64,000 nt of DNA from Rubinisphaera italica (GCF_007859715.1 NZ_SJPG01000001.1:992001-1056000), one strand, 5' to 3'; positions 37,915 to 48,518 are shown, counted from the stretch's first letter. Numbers and translations: made by a program. Notes: generated from the letters alone by a model not told the origin.

Positions 37915-38315
37915 GGAGGCAGTTCTGTATTTTCAGGAGTTTTCGCAGTCCCGTCTGTTTTCACTAAGAACTTCACTCAAAACGATGTGACATGAGATTA
38001 TTTTCAGGGAGTGCCTGCACAACTTAACCAATTTTACACAGGAAGCGACTGGGTAAACTTTGCGTCATGAAACCCGGTTGTTCAAGCAGCACAATCGCAG
38101 ATGCCGATTCTGGCTATCAGGTTGTGACGTTAAGTGTATTTGCCCACTGAAGGATCGGACTGGGTGCACTTGTCTCTAATTGTAATTGCCTGAGGGAATT
38201 TTCTGACCGTCTGAAGACGGTGATGAAAAAATTATGGCATTGCGATTGGCCCTTCGCTTGGCAAAGAGATCGTCTCAAATAATTCGGCGAAAAGCATCTG
38301 AGACAGAAATGACGC
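37915..38315. other. Intergenic region upstream of the HtrA-type gene
   Basis: 401 bp without a supported gene. A short perfect hairpin, ACCGTC-TGAA-GACGGT (38206-38221), lies about 95 nt before the protease start and may be in its leader. It is not followed by a T-run. ORFs on the minus strand here lack ribosome-binding sites. Confidence 0.45.
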
Positions 38316-39704
38316 ATGAAGAACAAATTCCTCGCCATCATGTTGACAGCAGGTTGCCTCTGTCAATTTCTGTCATCCGCCACACTGGATGCCGCTTCGA
38401 TTCGCGAAACCCCTTTGGTTCGCGCAGTCAAGCGAGCCCAGACAGCCGTGGTCAATATCCACACTGAGAAATCGGCTGAGGAATCGAATTCCGTCTTTGG
38501 AACCACCAATCGTGGTAAAATTAACGGAATGGGTACGGGCATCGTGATTGATGAACGTGGCTATCTGGTGACCAATAATCACGTGATTGCCGGCGTCGAT
38601 TCTCTGGAAGTTTCTCTCTACGATGGGAGTCGCTATTCCGCTCATGTGGTCACTTTTGATCGTGAACATGATCTGGCAATTATCAAAGTCGATGGCAATC
38701 CTAAACTCGATGTTATGGAAATAGGAACCTCTTCCGACCTGATGCTCGGCGAAACTGTTATCGCTGTCGGAAACGCTTTCGGTTATGTGCACACGGTGAC
38801 CTCTGGAATCATCAGTTCTCTTTCACGAGATGTTGAAGTCAACGAAGAACAGCAATATAAAAATCTGATTCAAACCGATGCCAGCATCAATCCGGGAAAC
38901 AGTGGTGGCCCATTGTTGAATCTCGATGGAGAAGTCATCGGCATCAATGTCGCAATTCGAGCCGGTGCTCAAAGAATTGGTTTTGCAATTCCCATTGATG
39001 ATGCTCGCGAACTGATCGCCAAACTGATGAGCGTTGAAGTGCTCGATAAAATGTATCACGGCTTGACGACTCGCTGTGTTCACAACGGCGGCGGTCATGA
39101 GTTGATTGTCGATCGTGTCAAATCGGGCAGTCCCGCAGACAAAGCGGGGCTGAAACCTGGTGATGTGATTGTGCGAATGGGAACTGTTGGAATTAACGAT
39201 GGTGTCGACCTGGAACGTTCTCTGCTGGGTGTACAATCAACCGATTCTGTTCCCGTGATTGTCGTTCGTGACGAAACCGAACAACAACTTTCACTGACTC
39301 TCGAACGTCTTCAGAAAGGTCAGTTCTTACACGGAGTCGAAACACCTCAAAATCAAACGGAACCCGTCGTTTACAGTCAGGCAGGTGCCTGGGATGTTCT
39401 TGGGTTGAAACTGGTCGAACTGGCTGAAACCAGTAAGAATCGAGTTTCTCCCCGATATCGTGGTGGTATGCAGGTGACGAATGTTCGCCCTGGATCACCT
39501 GCAGCCAGCAATGGAATCAAACGTGGCGATATCCTCGTCGGCCTGCACGTCTGGGAAACTGTCAATGAAGAGAATATCTCTTATGTCCTCGATCATCCTC
39601 AACTGGAAACCTTCAGCCCCCTGAAGTTCTTCATTTTGCGAAATGGGGAAACACTTTACGGACACCTGAGCCTGAAGAACATTCCCAAAACTGCCAGTCG
39701 ATAA
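38316..39704 (+). CDS. HtrA/DegP-type serine protease with two PDZ domains
   Basis: A 462-residue periplasmic protease. Signal peptide 'MKNKFLAIMLTAGCLCQFLS' ends near 'LDAAS'. The trypsin-like domain has His88 in 'VTNNHVIAG', Asp118 in 'REHDLAII' and Ser196 in 'NPGNSGGPLL'. PDZ1 spans about 250-335 ('VKSGSPADKAGLKPGDVI') and PDZ2 about 365-455 ('VRPGSPAASNGIKRGDIL'). The family degrades or refolds misfolded envelope proteins and usually forms trimer-based oligomers. Because the symbol degP/degQ is reserved for closer relatives I give none. A terminator follows 23 nt after the stop. Confidence 0.92.
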   Translation: MKNKFLAIMLTAGCLCQFLSSATLDAASIRETPLVRAVKRAQTAVVNIHTEKSAEESNSVFGTTNRGKINGMGTGIVIDERGYLVTNNHVIAGVDSLEVSLYDGSRYSAHVVTFDREHDLAIIKVDGNPKLDVMEIGTSSDLMLGETVIAVGNAFGYVHTVTSGIISSLSRDVEVNEEQQYKNLIQTDASINPGNSGGPLLNLDGEVIGINVAIRAGAQRIGFAIPIDDARELIAKLMSVEVLDKMYHGLTTRCVHNGGGHELIVDRVKSGSPADKAGLKPGDVIVRMGTVGINDGVDLERSLLGVQSTDSVPVIVVRDETEQQLSLTLERLQKGQFLHGVETPQNQTEPVVYSQAGAWDVLGLKLVELAETSKNRVSPRYRGGMQVTNVRPGSPAASNGIKRGDILVGLHVWETVNEENISYVLDHPQLETFSPLKFFILRNGETLYGHLSLKNIPKTASR

Positions 39705-39726
39705 TTGATACGACATTAAAATACTC

Positions 39727-39752
39727 AAAGCCGGTTTTTACCGGCTTTTTTT
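39727..39752 (+). terminator. Intrinsic terminator after the HtrA-type gene
   Basis: AAAGCCGG pairs with CCGGCTTT around a TTTTTA loop, followed by TTTTTATT. The outer stem is the same as in the terminator at 34217. Confidence 0.88.
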
Positions 39753-39811
39753 ATTGACTTGCAAAGGTTCACTGAACATTTCTGATCAATTACTATTCTT
39801 TAGTTGAGCAT

Positions 39812-39913
39812 GTAGGTTGGTTTAGCGGAATGCGTAACCCAACTCATTTTCATTCCATTCGACTCAATCTTTTCACGGTATTTGCTGGGTTGCGCTTCGC
39901 TAGCCCAACCTAC
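39812..39913. repeat. Nested GTAGGTTGG...CCAACCTAC inverted repeats
   Basis: Outer arms GTAGGTTGG (39812-39820) and CCAACCTAC (39905-39913) enclose internal arms GCGTAACCCAAC (about 39832) and GCTGGGTTGCGC (about 39884), so it can fold as two hairpins or one. It belongs to the same family as 28369-28407. Confidence 0.65.
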
Positions 39914-39987
39914 CTCTGGTTGAGACGGACCTCAGGCGATACACTCCGATTTCAAAATAAAAGTTTATCACCTGAATTGAGAGTGTT

Positions 39988-40956
39988 ATGTCACAACCAA
40001 AAGTCTTTGTCACACGGAAAATCGTCCAAGCTGGAATTGATCGACTGCAGAATGAGTTTGATGTCGAGATCTGGGAAGATGCCACTCCCCCTTCCCGAGA
40101 CGTGCTACTCGAAAAAATCCGTGGCTGCCATGGTGTTTTGACCATGCTGTCCGAAAAAGTCGATGAGGAATTTATTGAAGCCGCTGGAGATCAGCTTAAA
40201 GTCATCAGTCAGTATGCCGTCGGCTACAATAATATTGATGTCGAAGCCGCGAAAAAGCGTGGCATAGCCGTGGGAAATACTCCTGGTGTGTTAACGAATG
40301 CGACCGCAGACATGGCCTTCGCCTTATTGATTGCTGCGGCTCGACGATTGATAGAAGGTGATCAGTATATTCACAACGGCAAGTGGAAATCCTGGGAGCC
40401 TTTGGGGCACATCGGCTGGGATCTCGAAGGGAAAACCGTTGGCATTGTCGGACTCGGTCGCATCGGCGAAACGTTCGCCAAGCGTTGTTATGGCGGTTGG
40501 GGTATGAAAGTGCTCTATTCGAGCCGCTCCCCGAAGCCTGAGGCTGAGCAGAAACTATCTGCGGAACGTGTGGAATTCGAAGAGTTGCTCGAACGTTCCG
40601 ATTTTGTCTCCGTTCATTGTGATATGAACGAAGAAACGAAAGGGATGTTTAACGCCGCAGCTTTCGAGCGGATGAAGAATGACGCAATTTTCATCAATAC
40701 CGCTCGTGGGGGAATCCATGTGCAACCTGATCTCGTGCAGGCTTTAAAAACCGGACAAATCGGAGCAGCGGGTTTAGATGTGACCGATCCAGAACCCCCC
40801 AGCTTAAACGATGAAATCCTGCAACTTTCCAATTGCCTGATCGCCCCGCACATCGGCAGCGCGACAACTTCAACCCGCAATGCAATGGCAGAGATCGCCA
40901 TTGATAATCTGGCTCTTGGAATTGATGGCAAACCGTTGCGATGCTCAGTGACATAA
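39988..40956 (+). CDS. D-2-hydroxyacid dehydrogenase (glyoxylate/hydroxypyruvate reductase-like)
   Basis: A 322-residue NAD(P)-dependent dehydrogenase. 'QYAVGYNNIDVEAAKKRGI' and 'NTPGVLTNATADMAFALL' precede the Rossmann motif 'GIVGLGRIGETFAKRC' (about 152-167). Catalytic Arg in 'NTARGG' (about 239), Glu in 'DPEPP' (about 268) and His in 'APHIGSAT' (about 288) are all present. The closest recognisable group reduces glyoxylate or hydroxypyruvate. 'SRSPKPE' after the dinucleotide motif suggests NADPH may be used. It is monocistronic. Confidence 0.9.
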   Translation: MSQPKVFVTRKIVQAGIDRLQNEFDVEIWEDATPPSRDVLLEKIRGCHGVLTMLSEKVDEEFIEAAGDQLKVISQYAVGYNNIDVEAAKKRGIAVGNTPGVLTNATADMAFALLIAAARRLIEGDQYIHNGKWKSWEPLGHIGWDLEGKTVGIVGLGRIGETFAKRCYGGWGMKVLYSSRSPKPEAEQKLSAERVEFEELLERSDFVSVHCDMNEETKGMFNAAAFERMKNDAIFINTARGGIHVQPDLVQALKTGQIGAAGLDVTDPEPPSLNDEILQLSNCLIAPHIGSATTSTRNAMAEIAIDNLALGIDGKPLRCSVT

Positions 40957-41040
40957 TCAGGAGAGCCAGGAGAATTAATATTTATAAAACATGCGACTCG
41001 CCACTAGCCTCAGCAGGGTTATAATAACTGAGTCAACCTG

Positions 41041-41075
41041 ACCCTCAACCTTCAATCCTCAACATTCAACCATCC
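41041..41075. repeat. Heptanucleotide leader ACCCTCA-type before a start codon
   Basis: Five in-register heptamers: ACCCTCA, ACCTTCA, ATCCTCA, ACATTCA, ACCATCC, then TTCC and the ATG at 41080. The same heptamer style precedes the isochorismatase gene (56896-56930). No Shine-Dalgarno is present. Confidence 0.65.
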
Positions 41076-41079
41076 TTCC

Positions 41080-41490
41080 ATGTCCCAAGATCATCCCGTC
41101 ATGAAAGAGGCCCGCGTGAAAACCGCCAGCGGTTTCGCGCTGATTTGCCTGGGGATGTTTATTTTTGTTGTTGCATTGACGGTTCTCTGCTCCTATTTAT
41201 TTTATGTCCCTCCTCAGGCCAATCGTGAACTGGTTGCCGAGTTTTCCGGCAAAGATGATGGTATGACCGGCCCGTTTACGGTTGGTGCTCTCTGGGAATT
41301 TCGCTGGGAGCACGATGGCCGCATCAAACGCATCACCTGGTTTCGAGACGATGGCCTCAAAGACATCCTCATGGAAATGCCAGGCAAGCCGATTCGCTAT
41401 CAGGGCGGAATTAACTATGAAGACGGTGGCGAGTATCGCATTCAAGTGGAAGGAACAGGGAACTGGACAATCAAAGTTTATCAGTTCTAG
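41080..41490 (+). CDS. Hypothetical single-TM protein
   Basis: A 136-residue protein with one TM helix near the N-terminus ('GFALICLGMFIFVVALTVLC', about 17-40), then an extracytoplasmic domain of about 95 residues with beta character ('GALWEFRWEHDGRI', 'YRIQVEGTGNWTIKVYQF'). The C-terminal strand pattern resembles a small carbohydrate-binding or jelly-roll-type domain but is not assignable. No lipobox. It lies between the hydroxyacid dehydrogenase and NAD kinase genes on the same strand. Confidence 0.65.
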   Translation: MSQDHPVMKEARVKTASGFALICLGMFIFVVALTVLCSYLFYVPPQANRELVAEFSGKDDGMTGPFTVGALWEFRWEHDGRIKRITWFRDDGLKDILMEMPGKPIRYQGGINYEDGGEYRIQVEGTGNWTIKVYQF

Positions 41491-41555
41491 GTGTCTCTCA
41501 ATTCAACGGTAGGTTTTGGTTCCCGTATGAGTCTATTTTCTGGTAGACTTTTTGA

Positions 41556-42425
41556 ATGAATACCACCACAACAATCCGAACGATCGTTCTGGCCCGCAGT
41601 CCGCATGAGCATGTGCGTCAGGCTTGGGAAAGGTTGCAGCCATGTCTGGCTTCGCGGCCGGAAATCGAAATTGTGGGCGTGGCGATGACCGAAGATGTCG
41701 ACCATGCACAACTTGATGCTGAGCTGGCCATCGTACTTGGTGGCGATGGTTCGATCCTACGAGCCTGCCGTCAGTTCGGGAATCATCAGATTCCGATTCT
41801 GCCAATCAACCTCGGTCGACTCGGATTTCTGGCCGACTTAACGCTGGAAGATCTGCAACGGAATCTCGATCTGGTCGCAAATCGAAAATATGCCATTGCA
41901 GAAATGCTGATGTTTGAGGCAACTATTCAACGTGCGGATGGCTCTGAAGAACATCATCTGGGATTGAATGAGCTTGCGGTTCGTGTTGGGAAATCGCCAC
42001 ACATGTTCGATGTCGAGCTGGCTATTAATGGAGAAGCTGTCACGACCTACAGCGGAGATGGCTTGATTATCGCAACACCGATTGGCTCGACTGCGCATAG
42101 CCTTTCAGCTGGCGGTCCTATCCTGAAGCAGACAATGCGAGCATTTGTGATAACTCCCATTTGCCCACACACGCTGACGATTCGACCGATTGTCGATCGA
42201 GCTGATTGCACCTATCAATTGTCACTTCCTCAAGAAGAGGAAAATGTACTGGCGGTGATTGATGGTCATATTCATCGACCATTCCAGCAGGGAGATTCAA
42301 TTATCTTTCGTCAGGCCAGCGTGAATTGCCAACTGATCCGCTTTCCCGATCACTCCTATTACGAAACGCTTCACCGAAAACTTGGTTGGGATGGTCAGCT
42401 CTCTTACAAGACATATATTGAGTAG
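41556..42425 (+). CDS. nadK: NAD kinase
   Basis: This enzyme phosphorylates NAD+ to NADP+. The 289-residue protein carries the family's '[10 protein letters not shown]' (GGDGS at about 62-66), '[12 protein letters not shown]' (NxGxxGFL), 'LNELAVRVG' and '[19 protein letters not shown]' (about 165-183), which form the nucleotide-binding and catalytic site. An ATG at 41556 follows GGTAGAC about 10 nt upstream. It ends 13 bp before a convergent lipoprotein gene. No other NAD gene is adjacent. Confidence 0.95.
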   Translation: MNTTTTIRTIVLARSPHEHVRQAWERLQPCLASRPEIEIVGVAMTEDVDHAQLDAELAIVLGGDGSILRACRQFGNHQIPILPINLGRLGFLADLTLEDLQRNLDLVANRKYAIAEMLMFEATIQRADGSEEHHLGLNELAVRVGKSPHMFDVELAINGEAVTTYSGDGLIIATPIGSTAHSLSAGGPILKQTMRAFVITPICPHTLTIRPIVDRADCTYQLSLPQEEENVLAVIDGHIHRPFQQGDSIIFRQASVNCQLIRFPDHSYYETLHRKLGWDGQLSYKTYIE

Positions 42426-42437
42426 TCTGGTATCTGA

Positions 42438-42839
42438 TCAATCAAATGAAAGTTCGATTGGAGATGCATCTGCCTTGACATCAATTTTCATTGTTTTCTC
42501 TTTAGGGGGACCGGGAGGACGTTTGGGTGGTGGTCCATCTCCGCCGTCTGCCTCAGCCGGAGCAAACGATTCTGTCATTTTAACAGTGTGCTTGCCAGGA
42601 ACCGCTCCCTCTCTCCCATCACTGTAGTTGAGCTCAAACTCACCATTTTCATTCGTTGTGCCATAAGAGGGAGCCCCCTCTTTTTCCGGACGGAATTCAA
42701 GGATAACTCCCGAAAGGGGTTGTCCTTTTGAAACGACAACTCCACTGACAGTAGTAAGCGTAGGAGCATCGGAACTCCCCTTAGAGCAACCAGTGATGGT
42801 CATAAGACTGAGTAACATTAAATATTGAAATTGGCGCAT
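42438..42839 (-). CDS. Small lipoprotein with carboxypeptidase-regulatory-like fold
   Basis: A 133-residue exported protein: signal 'MRQFQYLMLLSLMTITGC' with the lipobox Thr-Ile-Thr-Gly-Cys at 14-18. The next 75 residues ('VSGVVVSKGQPLSGVILEFRP', 'GTTNENGEFELNY', 'VPGKHTVKM') show the transthyretin/CarboxypepD_reg-like pattern, followed by a Pro/Gly-rich segment ('DGPPPKRPPGPPKE') and a short C-terminal strand. Such lipoproteins regularly sit downstream of DUF1559 genes in planctomycetes, as here (115 bp). Role unknown, likely cell-surface. Confidence 0.85.
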   Translation of the reverse strand: MRQFQYLMLLSLMTITGCSKGSSDAPTLTTVSGVVVSKGQPLSGVILEFRPEKEGAPSYGTTNENGEFELNYSDGREGAVPGKHTVKMTESFAPAEADGGDGPPPKRPPGPPKEKTMKIDVKADASPIELSFD

Positions 42840-42953
42840 CTGGCTATTTCCCTGGTGTAATCATTAAGAGCTGAAGTGGATGTGAGTAGAAAATGCAGAC
42901 AGTAGTGATTGCTGTCTGCATTTTCAGTAGTCACTCTTGAGTGAATGTTGAAT

Positions 42954-43973
<1,020 letters not shown>

Positions 43974-44353
43974 TTGTTTGGCCTTTGTCGTTGAAGAATA
44001 AGTATTAGAATCAATTGAACAATCAAATTTACTACGCAACTACTATGCCATTGACTGGTCATGCACATGGACGCAAAGGCACCTTGCAATGTACCTTTCA
44101 TTTCTCAACAGGCAGTATGTTTTTTTCTCAATATAAATTGACGAAAAAGCACAAAAAGAAAGGGGGGCACACTATCACATAAAAAGGATTTGATGCACAT
44201 GCGCAAAATTACACACGAAAATTAACAAGAAATTCAGCCATTTTCACATTATCCTTGAATCTACATGTTCGTGTGTAGATAGGTAGTTTGCCTGTGCTTT
44301 GTGCAGTGATGTGAAAGAGATAAGCAAGTTCGCTTTCGCCTGCATGCATTTCT
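43974..44353. other. Intergenic region upstream of the DUF1559 gene
   Basis: 380 bp, AT-rich, between two minus-strand genes. It should contain the DUF1559 promoter. A perfect inverted repeat ATCTACA-N8-TGTAGAT (44259-44280) is a possible operator. No ORF is supported. Confidence 0.4.
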
Positions 44354-46081
44354 TTAGATTGTCTTGCTCATCTTTTCTGCCAAACGAGTCAGAGCTGAAC
44401 TGATATCGTGCGGTTGCAGATGCACGTTAAGTAAACTGAATTTGTCCTCATTGTTCAGCGATGCTTTCAGGGCTTGATCAAGTTCGGATTCTGTATTCAC
44501 TTCGAAGCCCCATCCCCCGCCGAGCAGGTCGGGCATGCGATGATATTTCCAGTCGAGAATATCGTTGAATGGTCCTTCGTGCAGGAAGCGTTCGGTCGTA
44601 TAACCCTTGTTATTCAGAACGACGACAATCGGATTGAAATGATGCCGCAAGATGGTCGAGAGTTCCAGGCAGGTCATCTGAAATGCACCATCGCCGACCA
44701 GGACGATTGGTCGTAATTTTTCATTGGCGACCTGTACGCCCAGGGCTGCTGGAATGGCAAAGCCCATCGAAGTGTAATAGGCCGGGCTGAGGAATTCCGT
44801 GTGCTGATGGATAATCAGATCGGAGGCACCAAACAACGAATCCCCCACATCAGCAACAACAACCATATTATCAACCAGCAATTCGTTGATCCGCTGAAAC
44901 AGTCGCTTTGTTGTGACGGGTTGATCTTCTACCGCTTTGAAAGCGGCTGGTTTGGCTGGCGGTTTAGGCATCGGGCGTTTGACGATTTTCATTTTCTCAT
45001 CGGCCAGATGTTCCAGAAAATCGTCCAGACGCACATCATGAAAGTGATGATAGCCAATTCTTAACTGTTCGCTGGTGGCATAGATGCATTTCTGAGGATC
45101 GAGATGTGCAGTGTAGATGCCGAGATTGATATCGGTCATAAATGTCCCGGCCAGCAGTACGCAATCACTTTCCTCGACATACTTCGTCACCGCTTCGCGT
45201 CCCATGGCTCCTTCGTAAATACCAAGATAGAGTGGGTGCCGCTCGCTGATGACTGATTTTCCCAATAACGTCGCCGAAACGGGAATTGAATGTTTCTCGA
45301 TCAACTTGAGTAGAGTCTCCCGCAGTCCGAAGCGATGCACTTCCACACCCGCAATCACGACTGGCTTCTTCGCTAGAGACAAGCGTTCAGCCGCTTCCTC
45401 AATCGATGCTGCCAGCGCTTGCGGATCGCTGAAGTATTCTTCTGATTGAGGGTGATGCGGCGTGAGTGGTTTTGCGTTGACGCGATCTCGTGGCAGTTCC
45501 AGATAGACCGGACGTTTGTATCGAGCCGCGGCTGCAAAGCAGCGATCGATTTCCCGGAAAGCGGTCAACGGATCTTCAAGAGCCGCATGCGCCACTGTGA
45601 TTTTCTCAAAGACTTCCCGCTGTGTGTTAAAATCCCGAACCCGATGATGCAAGAGAGGATCGTTACGGCGTTCTTCCATTCCGGGAGCCCCGCTAATTAC
45701 AACGACCGGCGACTTCTCAGAATAAGCCCCAGCTATCGAATTGCACAGGCTCAAACCGCCCACGCAATAAGTGACACAAACGGCTCCCATTCCATTCACC
45801 CGGGCATAAGCATCGGCTGCATATCCGGCACAGTCTTCGCGAGTCGTGCCAATGACGCGAATCGGACTTTCTTCTAACTGAGCATAGAACTGAAGAACAA
45901 AATCCCCCGGAATCCCAAAAACATCCCGGATACCATACTCCTGCAATTTCTCAATGAGGTAAGCCCCAATCGAAAGGATCGCCTCTTCTTTCTTGGAAGA
46001 TTTTGAGGTATTCGTTTTCGCTGTCGGACTCGTCTTCTGACGACTGGCAGACTTAGGCTTATTTGTTGATTTGGGAGACAT
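44354..46081 (-). CDS. ThDP-dependent alpha-keto-acid decarboxylase (pyruvate/indolepyruvate decarboxylase-like)
   Basis: A 575-residue protein. The strong AGGAG 8 nt before ATG 46081 supports the whole frame, including a ~32-residue Lys/Ser/Thr-rich tail (positions 1-32) not found in typical members. Catalytic features of the PDC/IPDC group are visible: Glu82 in '[11 protein letters not shown]', the adjacent histidines in 'LLHHRV' (145-146), and the ThDP motif 'VGDGAFQMT' (about 461) ending in 'NNKGYTTE'. Such enzymes decarboxylate a 2-keto acid to an aldehyde. The substrate (pyruvate, phenyl- or indolepyruvate) is undetermined. It stands alone. Confidence 0.88.
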   Translation of the reverse strand: MSPKSTNKPKSASRQKTSPTAKTNTSKSSKKEEAILSIGAYLIEKLQEYGIRDVFGIPGDFVLQFYAQLEESPIRVIGTTREDCAGYAADAYARVNGMGAVCVTYCVGGLSLCNSIAGAYSEKSPVVVISGAPGMEERRNDPLLHHRVRDFNTQREVFEKITVAHAALEDPLTAFREIDRCFAAAARYKRPVYLELPRDRVNAKPLTPHHPQSEEYFSDPQALAASIEEAAERLSLAKKPVVIAGVEVHRFGLRETLLKLIEKHSIPVSATLLGKSVISERHPLYLGIYEGAMGREAVTKYVEESDCVLLAGTFMTDINLGIYTAHLDPQKCIYATSEQLRIGYHHFHDVRLDDFLEHLADEKMKIVKRPMPKPPAKPAAFKAVEDQPVTTKRLFQRINELLVDNMVVVADVGDSLFGASDLIIHQHTEFLSPAYYTSMGFAIPAALGVQVANEKLRPIVLVGDGAFQMTCLELSTILRHHFNPIVVVLNNKGYTTERFLHEGPFNDILDWKYHRMPDLLGGGWGFEVNTESELDQALKASLNNEDKFSLLNVHLQPHDISSALTRLAEKMSKTI

Positions 46082-46276
46082 CGTGCAACTCCTGGAATAA
46101 AACCGGATGAGAGAGCCTCTTCAGGAATTATATGAAGGGAATGATTTTGGGATAGATCGGTTTTCTGCGAACAAGTGACGTTTCCGTAATAACCTACTGG
46201 CATTACTGGAATTCATATTGGCCACTCTTTATCCTTGAGTGAAATAATTATTAGATTGACTCCGAAAGGGTGGGAT

Positions 46277-47764
46277 ATGCGCAGGAAGTTATTGTTGTTG
46301 GTCGCGATTGCGATGGTTTTCTCAATCACTGGATTCTCGAAGATCGCTAACGCGGCTCGTCCGAACGTGATTTTTATACTGACGGACGATCAACGCTGGG
46401 ATCAACTCGGGTGTGCCGGGCATCCTTATTTGAAGACGCCGCATATCGATCAACTGGCCGAAGAAGGCGTTCAGTTCTCGAATATGTTTGTCACGACTTC
46501 TCTCTGTTCACCGAGCCGGGCTTCGTTTCTGTCAGGTTTGTATGCCAGTTCGCATGGCGTTGTAAATAATTTCACTGATTATCCTCGCGATCTCGACAGT
46601 TTTCCGAAGCGACTGCAGGACGCTGGATATGAAACCGCTTACATTGGTAAGTGGCACATGGGAGAAGCTGATGATTCCAAACGTCCCGGCTTCGATTATT
46701 GGGTCACTCACAAAGGGCAGGGGCAGTATTACGACACCGAATTCAATGTGAATGGCGACCGAAAAGTCGTCCCCGGCTATTACACGACCGTCGTGACCGA
46801 TATGGCTGTTGACTGGATGAAGCAGCAGCCAAAAGACAAACCGTACATGCTGATTCTTGGCCACAAGGCCCCGCATACACCATTTACTCCGGAAGAAAAA
46901 TACGAGCACATATTTGATGATATCGAAGTCAACTACCCCCACTCAGCTTTTCATCTGGAAGGGAAACCCAAGTGGATTGAACAACGGCTCGATACCTGGC
47001 ACGGCATTTATGGACCGCTGTATGGGTTCCGGGAAAAATTTCCAGATCGTTCTGCCGAAGCCGTACTCGACTTTGAAAAATTCAGTCTGTCATACACCGC
47101 TTCGATCAAATCCGTCGACGATTCTGTCGGTCGGATGTACGAATTGCTCAAGCAACGTGGTGTACTCGATAATACGGTGATTGTTTTCGCGGGTGATAAC
47201 GGCATGTTCCTGGGTGAACATGGAATGTCTGACAAACGGGCGATGCACGAACCGAGTATTCGCGTGCCAATGATTGTCCGTTATCCCAAAGTCGCCAAGC
47301 CTGGTTCTGTCATTCCTCAGCAGGTTCTCAATATCGATCTGGCTCCGAGTCTTGTCGAATTGTGTGGCGCCAAACCAATGCAGAACATACACGGTTCTTC
47401 CTGGGTTCCGCTTCTCAAAGGAAACACAAAAGACTGGCGGGATGCCTGGTTCTACGAATACAACTATGAAAAACAGTTTCCCTACACACCGAATGTCCGT
47501 GGGATTCGAACTGATCGCTGGAAGTATATGCGATATCCTCACGGCGACGGTTCTGCCGATAAGCATATGGCCGAATTGTACGATCTGGAAAATGATCCCG
47601 GCGAAATGCACAACTTGATCGATAAGCCGGAACACAAAGAATTGATCAGCAAACTGAAAAAGCAACTCGATGATCTGATCGCCAAAACCGGCGGCACATC
47701 CTGGGAAACGCTTCCCATGGACGAGGGAATTAAAACAGAACTTCCCGATGCCGATATCCGTTGA
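46277..47764 (+). CDS. Sulfatase (arylsulfatase-type, exported)
   Basis: ATG 46277 (495 residues; AAAGGGTGGGAT upstream) starts a signal peptide ending 'KIANA'. 'RPNVIFILTDDQRWD' holds the first metal ligands (Asp-Asp), and 'CSPSR' at about 77 is the C-x-P-S-R motif whose Cys is converted to formylglycine by a maturase, not visible here. 'GKWHMG', 'GHKAPHTPF' and 'AGDNGMFLGEHG' complete the active site. The family hydrolyses sulfate esters of polysaccharides or small molecules and is hugely expanded in planctomycetes. Its stop codon overlaps the start of the M50-like membrane gene by 17 nt. Confidence 0.95.
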   Translation: MRRKLLLLVAIAMVFSITGFSKIANAARPNVIFILTDDQRWDQLGCAGHPYLKTPHIDQLAEEGVQFSNMFVTTSLCSPSRASFLSGLYASSHGVVNNFTDYPRDLDSFPKRLQDAGYETAYIGKWHMGEADDSKRPGFDYWVTHKGQGQYYDTEFNVNGDRKVVPGYYTTVVTDMAVDWMKQQPKDKPYMLILGHKAPHTPFTPEEKYEHIFDDIEVNYPHSAFHLEGKPKWIEQRLDTWHGIYGPLYGFREKFPDRSAEAVLDFEKFSLSYTASIKSVDDSVGRMYELLKQRGVLDNTVIVFAGDNGMFLGEHGMSDKRAMHEPSIRVPMIVRYPKVAKPGSVIPQQVLNIDLAPSLVELCGAKPMQNIHGSSWVPLLKGNTKDWRDAWFYEYNYEKQFPYTPNVRGIRTDRWKYMRYPHGDGSADKHMAELYDLENDPGEMHNLIDKPEHKELISKLKKQLDDLIAKTGGTSWETLPMDEGIKTELPDADIR

Positions 47765-48290
47765 AGACTCACAGTCGAAATTAAAGCCAACCAAACTGGG
47801 GTTCGGAATGATTATTCTGATCCTCAGTTGGTATGGCATGGAAGCGGTTCACGAACTTGGGCATGTCGTCCATGCTTTAGCTTCTGGCGGAATTGTCAAC
47901 TCGGTATCGATTCCACTTTGGGGAATTTCCTGCACGCACATCAATCCGAATCCTTATGCCGCGTTCGTGGTGTGGGGCGGGCCGATCTGGGGCTCGCTGA
48001 TTCCGATCACTATGTGGCTGGTCGTGAAAAAATATTTCAGACAACCACTTTTAATGAACGTCGTTGCCTTCTTTGCCGGATTTTGCTGCATCGCAAATGG
48101 TGCTTATCTGGGAATCGGCTGGATGGATCGCGCAGGAGACGCTGGCGATTTAATGCGGGAAGGAGTTTCCGTTGGCTGGCTGATCGGCTTTGGAGTGATC
48201 GCCTGCGTCAGCGGTTTGACCATCTGGCATCTCTGGACGAATGAGCTTCGCAAGAAATCTGTGGGTCAGGCTGTGACTGACGAAGTTTGA
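47748..48290 (+). CDS. M50-like integral membrane protein
   Basis: A 180-residue membrane protein with 'HELGH' at about 35-39 inside a hydrophobic helix ('MEAVHELGHVVHALASGG') and at least three more helices ('AAFVVWGGPIWGSLIPITM', 'MNVVAFFAGFCCIANGAYLG', 'GWLIGFGVIACVSGL'). The zinc motif matches site-2-type metalloproteases; no third ligand in a DG-type motif is evident ('GWMDRAGDAGD' is a candidate), so activity is uncertain. It starts 17 nt inside the sulfatase gene, implying coupled translation. Confidence 0.7.
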   Translation: MPISVEDSQSKLKPTKLGFGMIILILSWYGMEAVHELGHVVHALASGGIVNSVSIPLWGISCTHINPNPYAAFVVWGGPIWGSLIPITMWLVVKKYFRQPLLMNVVAFFAGFCCIANGAYLGIGWMDRAGDAGDLMREGVSVGWLIGFGVIACVSGLTIWHLWTNELRKKSVGQAVTDEV

Positions 48291-48307
48291 AGCCGACAAT
48301 TAATCAT

Positions 48308-48324
48308 GTCAGGCAGTGCCTGAC
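48308..48324. repeat. GTCAGGCAGTGCCTGAC palindrome
   Basis: Third copy of the 17-nt near-palindrome also found twice at 2317-2450. It sits 18 nt after the M50-like gene, alone. Confidence 0.7.
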
Positions 48325-48369
48325 CTACAGCTGAAATTATTGGTTCTTTTATATTCCATTGTCTCGACT

Positions 48370-48391
48370 CACTCGCTTGCGCTTCGTGCTT
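48370..48391. repeat. Single arm of the CAAGCACGAAGCGCAAGC repeat
   Basis: CACTCGCTTGCGCTTCGTGCTT matches one arm of the inverted repeats at 14390-14460 and 51165-51231. The partner arm is missing; it is immediately upstream of the terminator near the tRNA. Confidence 0.65.
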
Positions 48392-48414
48392 ATAATAATG
48401 AAGGCATTCAACGC

Positions 48415-48444
48415 AAAAAAGCTCCTGGCAATCAGGAGCTTTTT
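48415..48444. terminator. Bidirectional terminator between the M50-like and tRNA-Gln genes
   Basis: AAAAGCTCCTG pairs with CAGGAGCTTTT (11 bp) around a 5-nt loop, with A-run and T-run on opposite sides, so it can end transcription in both directions. On the minus strand it starts 3 nt after the tRNA end. Confidence 0.85.
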
Positions 48445-48447
48445 AAG

Positions 48448-48518
48448 TAGCCCGGCCGGGATTTGAACCCAAACTGACGGAATCAAAATCCGTTGTGCTA
48501 CCGTTACACCACCGGGCT
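48448..48518 (-). tRNA. tRNA-Gln(UUG)
   Basis: The 71-nt minus-strand sequence folds as a tRNA: acceptor stem AGCCCGG/CCGGGCT, D-arm with TAACGGTAG, anticodon stem ACGGA/TCCGT enclosing the loop TTTTGAT (anticodon TTG), and T-arm containing GGTTCAAATCC. Discriminator A. No CCA is encoded. A terminator hairpin follows 3 nt downstream. The intergenic 354 bp around it hold only this tRNA, the terminator and two repeats. Confidence 0.95.

Noticed and set aside
36105..38141. 13-mer GTTAAGTGTATTT at 36105 and 38129
   Set aside because: AT-rich match in two promoter regions, no extended similarity; likely chance.
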